A DNA stretch of 11,758 nt, from NCBI GenBank assembly GCA_020024735.1, contig JAHHTI010000030.1:1-11758 (forward strand). Reading direction: 5' to 3'. Shown piece after piece: positions 1-8,930 of this stretch. A program made the position numbers and the translations under genes. The notes below the pieces were generated by a model. The model did not search any database and had not been told where the DNA came from. It worked only from the letters and a program-made list of their open reading frames with translations. Source of the DNA: Mycoplasmataceae bacterium (GTDB taxonomy: Bacteria; Bacillota_I; Bacilli_A; Mycoplasmatales; Mycoplasmoidaceae). Every line of letters starts with the position of its first letter. Positions within the stretch are counted from its first letter, which is position 1.

Positions 1-2001
1 ATCTAAAATAATTGTGGCTGCATAAACATCAGAAGCAATTTCTTTAAGTTCTTTTGAAGTATTGTTTACTTTAAAAATAGCACCTATTATTTGATTATCA
101 ACTTTAATATTAATTAATGATGGATTAATAGTTTCAAAAACTAAATCGTAATGAGGAAATAAAGATTTAATCATTGATTTAATATTTATCATATCGTTTT
201 TTACCAATGAATTTGTAATTTTTGAATTATAAATATCAGTTACAAATAATATATTTAATAAATCCACGGCCTTTTGTAAAGAGGTCTGGATTTTTGTTAT
301 TTCATAAATGTTATGAATAGGGTGCTTTCTTGCAACATTGTAATGAATAACTTCTAACATTTGAGGAATTGCATTAGCTTTTAAAAATTCTCTAATATTA
401 GAAATAGGATTAGCAATTGCTATCTTTGCTCATAAATTTAAATAATCATACATTTGCGCATCTTTTTCAGAAGCTAAATTATAAGTTTTTACTTCATAAA
501 AATTATGTGTCAATAATGAATCATGAATTGTATCAACAAGAGATGGTTTGTCTTCAAATGATAGAATATCAAAACTAATAGGACTTGGTTTTAATTGATT
601 AATATCAATCACTTTCATTGCTTCTTCATAAAGATCATACACATTATTAATATCTAATCTACTTGGATGAACATGTACCACATTGTTAATAATTTTTAAT
701 GAACCACTATCTCACGCTGCCATAATTGCTTCTTTATTAACATTAGTTCCAATAAATTTTTCCAGTTCTTTAAAGTCAAAGGAAATCTTCTTACTTTCAA
801 CTTTCGAAAAGTCATAAGTTGCATCAAAATTAATTTTCTTCTTATCAAAGAAATAAGTAAATATTTTTAAAGCTAATTGCGTATTAAAAGATGCAATATT
901 CTTGTTACCAACTAAAGAGGCTTTGGTAGTAATTTTCGTTTCATTAATAGCTTTTCTAATTTCCATATGATTGAAGTTGCCGATTTCAATAATAATATTT
1001 TTACTATCTTTATCATATTTATAACGATCAATTCCAATCACATCAGGAATAGCAATAATATCATTTGTACTATTCATACAAACAATAGTATCTTTCTTAA
1101 TATCATAATCACGATTGTCTAATGCTTTTACCATTTTAGCAAAAGGGTTCTTCATAATCTTAACCGTGCTGCCTACAGCTCTAGCATCATAAACATGAAT
1201 AGGGTTACCACTTAATAAAAATGCCATATTAGCAATATCTAAGAAGTTATTTTGCACTTTAAATCCAGAAGAAGCTAGAATTTCTTTAGTTGGAAAATCT
1301 AAATGAAAAGGAGATAAATCTTCAATTTTAATTAAAGCAATATCATTAACAATAGTTTCATCAATTTTTAATTTTATTTTGTCTGTGTTTTCAGGCATTC
1401 TCAAACCTTCAATAACTTCAAAACCTAAATCTAAATGAGGAAATAATTCCAAAGCAAGACAATACATACTATTTAAATCATTTCTATTAGAAGGAATAGC
1501 TAAATCAAAAATGATATCATCTAATCCTAAATATTCTCTAATCATCGAAGCTTCAATAGGTTCATCAAATAATAAAACGCCATTTTGGTTAATATCATCT
1601 ATGTTATTAGTACCAATATTAGTAAGTTCACTATAAGCACACAACATCCCGTCAGAAATAACTCCTCTAATATCACGTTTTGATAAAGTAACGCCATTTC
1701 AAAGAGTAGTTCCAGCAGGAGCATAGATAGCATATTTATTAACTTCTAAATTATTTGCACCACAAACAATTTGTTTAACAGTTTTTCCACCAATTTCAAT
1801 TTCTACTAAATGTAATTTATCAGCATTCGGGTGATTACTAATAGATAAAATTTTAACTACTTCCAATCCTTCGGTAAGAGGATGTTCATAGATTTGTTCA
1901 ACTTCAATACCAAGTTTATTGCAAGTATTAATGATTTGCTCATTTGAGATTTTGTAAAAATTTTGATTGAATTTTTTTAATAAATTTTTTGAAACTAACA
2001 T
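1..2001 (-). CDS. pheT: Phenylalanyl-tRNA synthetase beta subunit, C-terminus cut by window edge
   Basis: Beta subunit of the alpha2-beta2 cytoplasmic enzyme that charges tRNA-Phe; it binds tRNA and normally carries the editing site against Tyr-tRNA-Phe. 667 codons are visible. An OB-fold tRNA-binding domain lies at about residues 40-150 (ISNHPNADKLHL, then IRGVISDGMLCAYSEL). The B3/B4 editing domain is at about 205-370, the B5 domain at about 405-475 (HPSRLDI near 445, DLYEE), followed by the catalytic-like core. The end (YAATIILD) matches the point just before the FDX-ACB anticodon-binding domain, so roughly 100-130 residues are missing. The frame crosses TGA codons at residues 101, 430 and 525, read as Trp. 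The ATG at 2001 has AGGAGG five bases upstream and lies 11 bases after the pheS stop. Family and operon identity are firm. The B3/B4 motifs are clearly divergent (see findings). Confidence 0.96.
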
Positions 2002-2006
2002 TTTAT

Positions 2007-2012
2007 CCTCCT
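2007..2012 (-). promoter_or_regulatory. Strong Shine-Dalgarno of pheT
   Basis: On the minus strand this is a full AGGAGG, five bases before the pheT ATG and just after the pheS TAG stop. It fixes the pheT start in the short gap between the two subunit genes. Confidence 0.85.
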
Positions 2013-3026
2013 CTATTTTTTCTTAAATTGACTTAAGAATTCAAAATCATTATTATAGAAAGTTCTTATATCATTAATACCATATTTTAACATAGCAATT
2101 CTTTCAATTCCAATCCCTGCAGCCATTCCAGTGGTAATTCCTTTAGTTTTGGTATGATTAATAACATTTTGATGTAACATACCAGCACCTAATACTTCAA
2201 TTCATCCACTATTCTTACAAATATGGCATCCTTTATTTTTACATTTTCAACATTCTACATCAACTTCAAAAGATGGTTCTGTAAAAGGGAAATAACTTAA
2301 TCGATATCTAGTTTTTAAAGTATTACCAAATAAATATTTAATCAAACTATCAACGATTCACTTTAAATTAGCTAAGGTAAAATCTTTCTTTAATCAAACA
2401 AAATCTACTTGCATAAATTGATGAGAATGCGTTGCGTCATCATCGTCCTTTCGAAAAACATTTCCATATGAAAAAATACGAATATCTTCATCACTATTGT
2501 TTTCAAGAACTTTAGCAGTATTTGATGTACAGTGTGTTCGCAACACAAAATCTTGATTAATAAAGAAAGTATCATGAATGTCTCTAGCAACATGATCTTT
2601 AGTAATATTTAAGTTATCAAAGTTATAAATCATATGAGAAACTTCATTTCCATTAATTAAACTAAAATTTAGCTTTTTAAAGAAACTTGAAATTTCTTCA
2701 ATTACTAAATTTAAAGGATGACGATTAGCTGTATTAAATAATTCAATATTTTCTACAGGAAGCATTGCATCTTCATCAAAATTAGAATTGTTATCAATTT
2801 TTTCAAGATATTCATTAATAATGTCTTCAACTTCTTTTTTTAGAAGATTTAATTTTTGACCATATGATTTTTTATCCTTAGCTTGCTTTAAATCTTCATA
2901 TAAAGGCGAAATAAATTTCTTTGTAAAAATATTCTTCGCTTCAATAATTTTTTGTTTGCTATCTAAAGCATCTAATTCTTCTCTTCACTTATTAAGTTTT
3001 TTTGTTACTTGTTCAATTTTTTCCAT
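2013..3026 (-). CDS. pheS: Phenylalanyl-tRNA synthetase alpha subunit
   Basis: Catalytic subunit that activates phenylalanine with ATP and transfers it to tRNA-Phe; works with PheT encoded next. 337 residues, a normal length. The N-terminal ~85 residues are charged and helical, as in the family's tRNA-binding coiled coil. The class II core shows RTHCTSNTAK, then GNVFRKDDDDATHSHQF (motif 2 region), FPFTEPSFEVDVE, and GIGIERIAMLKYGINDIR (motif 3). Between FEVDVE and GWIEVLGAGM is a four-cysteine segment, C-x2-C-x4-C-x2-C, that could bind a metal. TGA codons are read as Trp, for example just after MQVDFV near 2391. The ATG at 3026 (MEKIEQVTKK) has GAGAGG five bases upstream, overlapping the stop of the preceding membrane protein gene. 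Confidence 0.97.
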
Positions 3027-3036
3027 AATTACCTCT

Positions 3037-3306
3037 CTATTTATTTTCCTTTGTTTTAATTAATTGCTTTTTGGTTACTGTTAGATAAATAAAACACGAT
3101 ATTGTTAAAATCCCTAAACCTAATGATGATACACCGATAATTAAACCGACAATATATCCGAACATTTTCCATAAGTAAGGACTAGGTTGTAACCAATCAT
3201 TAGGAACACCATTTATAAAATAAGAACAAACAGCAATCAATGTAATGCCAACAATAATTGATAGAATTCCTAGAATTCACTTGATAATATTTTTCTTGCT
3301 ACTCAT
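3037..3306 (-). CDS. Small two-helix membrane protein, unknown function
   Basis: I do not recognise a family. The protein has 89 residues if it begins at the ATG at 3306 (MSSKKNIIKW), which has AAAGGA four bases upstream; reading through one TGA (Trp10) is needed to reach it. Two hydrophobic stretches, about 9-31 and 48-77, are rich in Ile, Leu and Gly. They flank a short loop, NGVPNDWLQPSPYLWK. Both ends are basic (SSKKNIIK and TKKQLIKTKENK), so the positive-inside rule predicts both termini in the cytoplasm and the loop outside. Its start overlaps the end of nadE by 8 bases, and 10 bases separate its stop from pheS, so it is translated from the nadE-pheST message. A shorter start at a TTG (3240) would lose most of the first helix and is less likely. 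Nothing in the sequence gives a function. Confidence 0.8.
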
Positions 3307-4042
3307 AAAATCCTTTCTTTGAAGATAAAAAATATGGATTAGTAATAACTTTTGATTTATGTAGATTTTTCTCATGAAAATTTTCTATTTCTTTTTTTAT
3401 ATCTTTATCCAACATATCTTTTGTATTAAAAAAGGAATCTAAATTGTCATAACTAAAACCAAATTCTTGTTCATCAGTTTGTCCCTCGTATAAATCAGCA
3501 GAAGGTGCTTTTGTTATAATTTGACTTGGAAGATTAAAATATTTTGCAATTGCAATAATTTCTTTTTTAGATAAGTTATTTAACAACATCATATCTACAG
3601 CGTTATCAGCAAATTTAGTGTAATAACCTAAATATAATTCATCTGCATTACTATTGCCAACAACAATTCCATGATATAACATCGCTTGATGATATAAAAA
3701 CATCATTCGCATACGTGCTTTAAGATTCGTTTTTTGAACTAACAAAGTTGAACCAAATTCTTTAACTAAAACTTCAAAACTCTTTTCAAGAGAAGTTTTA
3801 TTTAATTCTACATTCAAAAAGTTGCAAATATTTTGTGCATCTTCAAAAGATGATTGCGAGGAATGAATATCAATAAAATATGCATGAATATTTAAGTTTT
3901 TAATTTGCGTTAAAATAGCCAAACTCACAGCCGAATCAATACCGCCTGAAATTCCAATAATTACATCGTGAATATTATTGCTAATAAGGTAATTATTAAC
4001 ATATTCACAAGTGTCATTGATAAATGTTTTAATTTCTAACAT
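3299..4042 (-). CDS. nadE: NH3-dependent NAD+ synthetase
   Basis: Catalyses the last step of NAD synthesis, amidating nicotinate adenine dinucleotide with ATP and ammonia in the cytoplasm. 247 residues, the size of the ammonia-dependent form without a glutaminase domain. The PP-loop SGGIDS (residues 32-37) begins the N-type ATP pyrophosphatase fold. NLKARMRMMFLYHQA, GNSNADELYLGYYTKFAD and PSADLYEGQTDEQEFG are family signatures. There is no Trp codon. The ATG at 4042 is supported by the conserved N-terminus but has no Shine-Dalgarno. A minus-strand TATAAT at 4057-4052 would start the message only a few bases before the ATG, so it may be nearly leaderless. It is the first gene of the operon and overlaps the small membrane protein gene by 8 bases. 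Confidence 0.96.
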   Translation of the reverse strand: MLEIKTFINDTCEYVNNYLISNNIHDVIIGISGGIDSAVSLAILTQIKNLNIHAYFIDIHSSQSSFEDAQNICNFLNVELNKTSLEKSFEVLVKEFGSTLLVQKTNLKARMRMMFLYHQAMLYHGIVVGNSNADELYLGYYTKFADNAVDMMLLNNLSKKEIIAIAKYFNLPSQIITKAPSADLYEGQTDEQEFGFSYDNLDSFFNTKDMLDKDIKKEIENFHEKNLHKSKVITNPYFLSSKKGFYE

Positions 4043-4058
4043 ATAATATATATTATAT
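4041..4058. repeat. AT-only 18-bp perfect palindrome in divergent promoter region
   Basis: The segment reads ATATAATAT followed by ATATTATAT, a perfect inverted repeat. It spans the first bases of nadE and contains the minus-strand TATAAT (4057-4052). It may simply reflect the -10 box in AT-rich DNA, or could bind a regulator. A longer AT palindrome sits in the other divergent gap at 9884-9903. Confidence 0.6.
4052..4057 (-). promoter_or_regulatory. Predicted -10 box of nadE operon
   Basis: A perfect TATAAT on the minus strand lies 9 bases before the nadE ATG. With usual spacing, transcription would begin about 3-4 bases before the start codon, which fits the lack of a Shine-Dalgarno site. 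No good -35 hexamer is seen, as is common in mollicutes. Confidence 0.5.
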
Positions 4059-4084
4059 ATTATTTAAGAGATAAATTACTAATG

Positions 4085-4090
4085 TATAAT
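4085..4090 (+). promoter_or_regulatory. Predicted -10 box of the GNAT gene
   Basis: TATAAT lies 27 bases before the GNAT ATG, leaving room for a short leader with the AGGAG site at 4107-4111. The best -35 candidate, TTTAAG at 4063-4068 with a 16-base spacer, matches the consensus at only three positions. Confidence 0.55.
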
Positions 4091-4117
4091 GGTAATAATA
4101 ATTGATAGGAGAAAGTT

Positions 4118-4663
4118 ATGAAAACTCTACATCAGGGAACAAAACAACTAGAAACAGAGAGATTAATACTAAGAAGATTTACAACAAACGATGCAAAAAA
4201 AATGTTTGATAATTGATCTAATGACAAGGAAGTCACAAGATTTTTACCATGACCAACACATCAAAATATTAGTGAAACTGAAGAATTACTAAAATTATGG
4301 GAAAAAGAATATGCTTCAGATACAACTTACCAATGAGCAATTATTGAAAAAGAGACTAACGAATTGATTGGTAGTACTAGTATTACTATTTATGATGATT
4401 TAACAGAAGGTGAAATAGGATATTGTTTATCTAAAAAAGCATGAGGCAAAGGTTATGCTACTGAAATCACTAAAGCCTTAATTGATTTTTCTTTTCATCA
4501 TATTTATCTAAAAAGAATTTTTGGAAAACATTCCAAATCTAATACTAATTCAGGACAAGTAATGTTAAAAGCAGGTTTTACTTTCTGAAAAATAGTTCCT
4601 AATGGTTATTCTTCAAATTTTGGTACAGAAGATGCGATTTATTATGAAATTACAAATGATTAG
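4118..4663 (+). CDS. GNAT family N-acetyltransferase, RimJ/RimL-like
   Basis: Predicted to transfer an acetyl group from acetyl-CoA to an amine; the substrate cannot be told from sequence. 181 residues in one frame once TGA is read as Trp: five of six Trp codons are TGA (residues 33, 45, 73, 109, 157). The start LETERLILRRFTTNDA is typical of the RimJ/RimL subgroup (Acetyltransf_3 type). The acetyl-CoA loop appears in GYCLSKKAWGKGYATE (about 101-116), and SNTNSGQVMLKAGF (141-154) is the usual C-terminal signature. The ATG at 4118 follows AGGAG by six bases. It is a lone gene between divergent nadE and convergent dnaG; its TAG overlaps the dnaG TAA. Members include ribosomal-protein and antibiotic acetyltransferases, but no such role is assigned. 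Confidence 0.92.
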
Positions 4664-6483
4664 TTATTAAATACTTTTTTTAATAATTCAATTTGTGAAT
4701 CGTAATTAGATGTTTTCATTTTTTCAAGAACTTTTTTATAACCTTCTTTTTTAATTAAAAACATTTGTCTATCTATAGTTTTGGCAAGTCTTTCTTGAAT
4801 ATTTTTTAAATTGATTTTTTCTTTCTTGATAGCAATTTCCATTACTCTAGGTAACAGTTCTTGATGATCACTAAAAATTTCTTTAATGTCATCTGCACCA
4901 ATTTCATTAACTTCAGGATGATTAAAATAGAAGTCCTGAATAATATTAAAAATTTCATTGTTGATTTGATCTAAAAAGATATTGCACTTTTCTTCAAAAA
5001 TTCCTACGCACTCTCGTGATAAAAATAAACAAACTAAAATTTCGTTTTCAGAAGCTGTAGTAGCGATTGCAGAAGTCGGTTTTTCTTTACACTTAATTTC
5101 TCTTTCAAAATCTATATCTACATTAGCTCTAAATTTGTCTTTTTTTCTTATTGGTAAAGAACTTTTGATAGGTTTTAGTCTTGAAATTATCATCTCTTTT
5201 TCAATGTTTAAAGTTGAAGAAATTTTTAAGATATTATCATTTAAAGAAACGATATCCTTTTCCTTGTTTAGAATATCAATTGCTTCTTCTAAAAAAATTC
5301 TTCTTGCATTAGGAGAATTAAAGTCAATATTCTTAAATAATTTATTGATTTGATAAGTGGTAAAATCAACTAAATTTTTGATTTGTTCACTAGCTAATTC
5401 TTTACTATGACAAACTATTTCATCAATATCTTTGAATTCAGATTGGTAATCCAATAATGAAACTAAATATTTTTTTTGAATTAAATGAGCAGTTTTTAAA
5501 GCTGATGATTGACCAGCAGTATCATTGTCATAACAAATATTAATTACTTTTAATTTAGGAAGAATAGTAATGGTTTCTAAATGCTTTTCACTAAAAGCAA
5601 CACCCATCGTAGCTACAGCATTTTTAATACCTATTTTATGTAGAGCAATAACATCTAAATATCCTTCAACTAAATAAACTTCCTCAACATCAATGTTGTT
5701 AGCAACAATATTATTTAAATTAAACAAAACTTCTGATTTATTAAAAACTTCAGTAGTAGGGGTGTTTACATATTTAGCAGAATCATTTGTAATAGTTCTT
5801 CCACCAAATCCAATCACATTTTGATTAGTATTATAGATAGGAAAGATAACACGATTAGTAAATAAACAAATTAATGAATGGTTTTTGTTATCAACTGATG
5901 TTAAACCACAATCATTAATATCTTTAATTTTGAAGCCTAAATCTTCATTTCCTAAAATATTATTAGCATTAGATAACAAGGAAATCATAATATTAGCATC
6001 TTCGGGAGCAAAACCAATTTTAAAATAATCAATAATTTCCTTATCGATTTGACGATCATTTAAATATTTTAAAGCATATTGGTTTTCCTTATTAAATAAA
6101 AAATTATGAAAATATTCACATGCTTTAGCATTAATAGCATAATACTTTTCGTTTTCCTGACTTTTCTTAAAAACTGTTGTTAATGTTTGGAATTCATTTA
6201 AATTGATGTGATGTTGTTCAGATATTTTTAAAATTGCATCGTAATAACCAATATGTTCAATTTTAGAAACAAAAGAAAAAACATCTCCTGAAACATTACA
6301 AGCAAAACATTTAAAGATTTTTTTTGTTTCATTAACTGTTAATGAAGGAGACTTATCAGCATGAAAAGGACAAACACCAACATAGTTATTCCCTTTTTTA
6401 GAAAGTTGTAGATATGAAGAAATTGTTTCTACAATTGATATTTGTTCTTTTAATTTATTAATTCCATCAATTCTATTTTTCAT
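4660..6483 (-). CDS. dnaG: DNA primase
   Basis: Makes RNA primers for lagging-strand synthesis and works with the replicative helicase. 607 residues, a full-length bacterial primase with no Trp codon. The N-terminal CHC2 zinc ribbon uses C38, H41, C59 and C62 (VCPFHADKSPS, FKCFACNVSGD). The catalytic core includes RVIFPIYNTNQNVIGFGGRTI (211-231). The Toprim domain has E273 in LVEGYLDVIAL and D319/D321 in CYDNDTAGQ, with a further acidic KDIDE near 351-355. The last ~140 residues are helical and charged, matching the helicase-interaction domain. The ATG at 6483 begins 6 bases after the glyS stop with no visible Shine-Dalgarno, so coupled translation from glyS is likely. The TAA stop overlaps the GNAT stop on the opposite strand. 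Confidence 0.97.
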   Translation of the reverse strand: MKNRIDGINKLKEQISIVETISSYLQLSKKGNNYVGVCPFHADKSPSLTVNETKKIFKCFACNVSGDVFSFVSKIEHIGYYDAILKISEQHHINLNEFQTLTTVFKKSQENEKYYAINAKACEYFHNFLFNKENQYALKYLNDRQIDKEIIDYFKIGFAPEDANIMISLLSNANNILGNEDLGFKIKDINDCGLTSVDNKNHSLICLFTNRVIFPIYNTNQNVIGFGGRTITNDSAKYVNTPTTEVFNKSEVLFNLNNIVANNIDVEEVYLVEGYLDVIALHKIGIKNAVATMGVAFSEKHLETITILPKLKVINICYDNDTAGQSSALKTAHLIQKKYLVSLLDYQSEFKDIDEIVCHSKELASEQIKNLVDFTTYQINKLFKNIDFNSPNARRIFLEEAIDILNKEKDIVSLNDNILKISSTLNIEKEMIISRLKPIKSSLPIRKKDKFRANVDIDFEREIKCKEKPTSAIATTASENEILVCLFLSRECVGIFEEKCNIFLDQINNEIFNIIQDFYFNHPEVNEIGADDIKEIFSDHQELLPRVMEIAIKKEKINLKNIQERLAKTIDRQMFLIKKEGYKKVLEKMKTSNYDSQIELLKKVFNN

Positions 6484-6489
6484 AAAAGA

Positions 6490-7881
6490 TTAACCAAGAA
6501 TAATTTTATCAATAATAAATTTTTCTAAGTCAGCGATTTGGATAGTTTCTTGTTGCATAGTATCACGATCACGAATTGTTAACGTATGTTTTTCTAAAGA
6601 ATCATAGTCGAAAGTGATACAATATTTAGTTCCAATAGCATCTTGTCGACGGTATCTTTTACCAATTGAACCAGAAGTATCAAAATCAATATCAATTTTA
6701 AATTTCTTTAAAATTCTTTCATAAAGTTGATAAGCTTCTTCTTTTAATTTATTCACTAGAGGAAGAAAAGCAATTTTATAAGGACACAATTGTAAAGGTA
6801 GAGAAAGAACTTCACGAGTTTCATCGCCCACTTGTTCTATATGGTAGTGTTCACAAATAATAGCATAGAATAATCTTTCTACTCCAATTGAAGGTTCGAT
6901 AACATTAGGAAGAAATTTTTCATTTTTTTCGACATCAAGATATGACATATCCTTCTTAGAATATTTTCCATGAACTGTTAAATCGTAATTACCACGATCT
7001 GCTAAACCACATAATTCTCCTCATCCATGAGGGAAACAATATTCATAATCAATTGTTTTAGACGAATAATGGGATAAATCTTCTTTAGGATGATTGTAAA
7101 TTCTAAGAGATGATTCATTAAAACCACATTCACCAACTAAAAAATCGTGTAACTTCTTTTCAAATACATCAAAATACTTAGTTGCTTCTTCTTTATGAAT
7201 AAAGTATTCAATTTCCATTTGTTCAAATTCTCTTGTTCGAAAAATAAAGTTTCCAGGAGTGATTTCATTTCTAAAAGCTTTTCCTATTTGTCCAATTCCA
7301 AAAGGAATTTTTTTACGAGAAGTTCTTAAAACGTTCTTAAAATCAACAAAAATACCTTGGGCTGTTTCTGGTCTTAGATATAATTTTGATAAATCATCTT
7401 CAACAACTCCTTGAAAGGTTTTAAACATTAAATTAAAATTTCGTACATCAGTTCAATTTAATTTCCCACAATTAGGACACACTAATTTATTATCCATTAA
7501 AATTTGATGTAATACCTTAAAATCAGTATTTTCACAAATCTTTTGATTAGGCAAAAATTCTTCAATTAATTTATCAGCACGGAAACGATTTTTACATTCC
7601 TTACAATCTACTAAAGGATCAGAAAAATTATCCAAATGTCCAGATGCTTTTCAAACACTTGAATTATAAATAATCGCTGAATCAATAAAAACCATATCAC
7701 TACTACTAGAAATAAAAAAGTGATATCATAAATCCTTAATGTTTTTCTTTAAAATTGCTCCAATATTACCAAAGTCTCAAGCATTAGACAAACCATTATA
7801 AATTTCAGAATTTTGATAAACAAATCCGTAAGATTTTAAGAAATTAACAATATCTTGTTGGGTAAATTTACAAGGTGCCAT
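6490..7881 (-). CDS. glyS: Glycyl-tRNA synthetase, dimeric class II type
   Basis: Charges tRNA-Gly with glycine. 463 residues, the single-chain alpha2 form (also called glyQS), not the alpha2-beta2 type. The frame crosses several TGA codons read as Trp, for example residue 35 in SNAWDFG and residue 143 in LNWTDV. It has SNAWDFGNIG near 32-41, a four-cysteine zinc site (C93, C96, C135, C138), RPETAQGIFVDFKNV (170-184), motif 2 in FRNEITPGNFIFRTREFEQME (203-223), motif 3 in IEPSIGVERLF (328-338), and a C-terminal anticodon-binding domain from about 365. The ATG at 7881 lies two bases after the scpB stop and has GAGGAA inside the end of scpB. glyS followed by dnaG is a recurring arrangement in Firmicutes and mollicutes. 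Confidence 0.97.
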
Positions 7882-7883
7882 GA

Positions 7884-8930
7884 TTATTCCTCAAATCTAG
7901 TGGTATCAAAGAATGATGTGTTTTCATCAAAGTAAGGTTGATCGATTGTAATTTTAGGTAAATCAGCTAGAGATTTAATACCAAATATGTCATAAAACTT
8001 AGGAGTTACAGTATACAAAATAGGACAACCTGGAGTTGATGCTCTACCAGCATCAATTACTAATCCTAGATCAATTAATTTTTGAATAGTACCAGTTGGA
8101 TCTTTCAATCTAATTTCTTCGATGATAGCTTTAGTACATGGCTGATTATAAGCAATAATTGCTAATACTTCCATTACTTTAGAAGAAAGAGGATTTTTAT
8201 ATTTAATAGTAATTAGTTTATTCAAATCTTCTTTATTGCTTGGTTTAGAATAAAACTTATAATAATCACCAAATTGCTTAATTAAAATACCTCGAGATGA
8301 ATCTTTTTCTAATTCATTACTTCAATCCTTTAAGATTTTTTTAATCAAAGCAGAAGAAGCGTTAGTCATTCTTCTTAAATCTCCGATACTTACTCCGGTT
8401 TGACCAACTACATATAATGCAGATTCAATGATAGATTTAATTTTTTCAACATCAGTTTCTTCAGTTGTATTTGCATCTGGTGAAGCAGGCATAGTGTAAG
8501 CAGGAGTGCTAATAGTTTTTGCAGGAGCAAATGGATTGTTGATTTCAATATATTGTTCATGATGTTCAGTTTTTGCGGGAGCAGGTTTTGTACTTACATT
8601 AGATTTAGGTAATTCTTGATGACCAATAACTTCTTCATGAGAATGAGGAGTATTTATTGTTTCTACAACTTGTTTTTGTTGTTTTTCAACTTCAGTTCTA
8701 ATTTCTTGGTTTCTTTGTTCAATAAAGACTTGTTCATTATCATCATCTTCATCATTAAACATTTTTAATAAATCTTTATTTACTTTTGGTTTAATTGATA
8801 ATAATAATTCATCTTCGAAATCATCATCAAAATCATAAATTTTTCTATCGGGTTTTTTTTCTTTTTTGACATCATCATTATCTTGAAATAAAGAATCATC
8901 AAAATCGTTAATTTTTTTATTATCTGCCAT
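7884..8930 (-). CDS. scpB: Condensin subunit ScpB with long acidic N-terminal extension
   Basis: Partner of kleisin ScpA in the SMC-ScpAB complex that organises and segregates the chromosome. 348 residues, against roughly 180-200 for typical ScpB. The conserved part begins near 161 (VEKIKSIIESALYVVG) with two winged-helix domains; the second shows VMEVLAIIAYNQP, GTIQKLIDLGLV, GCPILYTVT and FGIKSLADLP. A TGA at residue 203 is Trp. Residues 1-160 look disordered: Asp/Glu-rich blocks, Gln/Lys stretches and a Pro/Ala/Thr segment (about 115-152), with a repeated I-N/Y-D-F-D-D motif at 7-12 and 31-36. The upstream ATG is supported because it overlaps the scpA stop as TAATG, with AAGGAAGG upstream and an unbroken frame. 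The core is secure; the role of the extension is unknown. Confidence 0.93.

Noticed and set aside
1..2001. Apparent breaks in pheT, and likewise in pheS, glyS, scpB, scpA, mnmA and the GNAT gene
   Set aside because: All breaks are single in-frame TGA codons at places suited to Trp, with conserved protein on both sides. They are explained by the mollicute code, not by frameshifts or pseudogenes.
2405..2593. Alternate-frame reading inside pheS
   Set aside because: Same strand, different frame from the conserved pheS core; a chance open frame.
4118..4663. Naming the GNAT gene rimJ, rimL or a resistance acetyltransferase
   Set aside because: The fold is clear but substrate specificity cannot be read from the sequence.
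4982..5353. Open rightward frame of 123 codons opposite dnaG
   Set aside because: It lies wholly antisense to a well-conserved gene, has no ribosome site and its composition is that expected of AT-rich antisense sequence.
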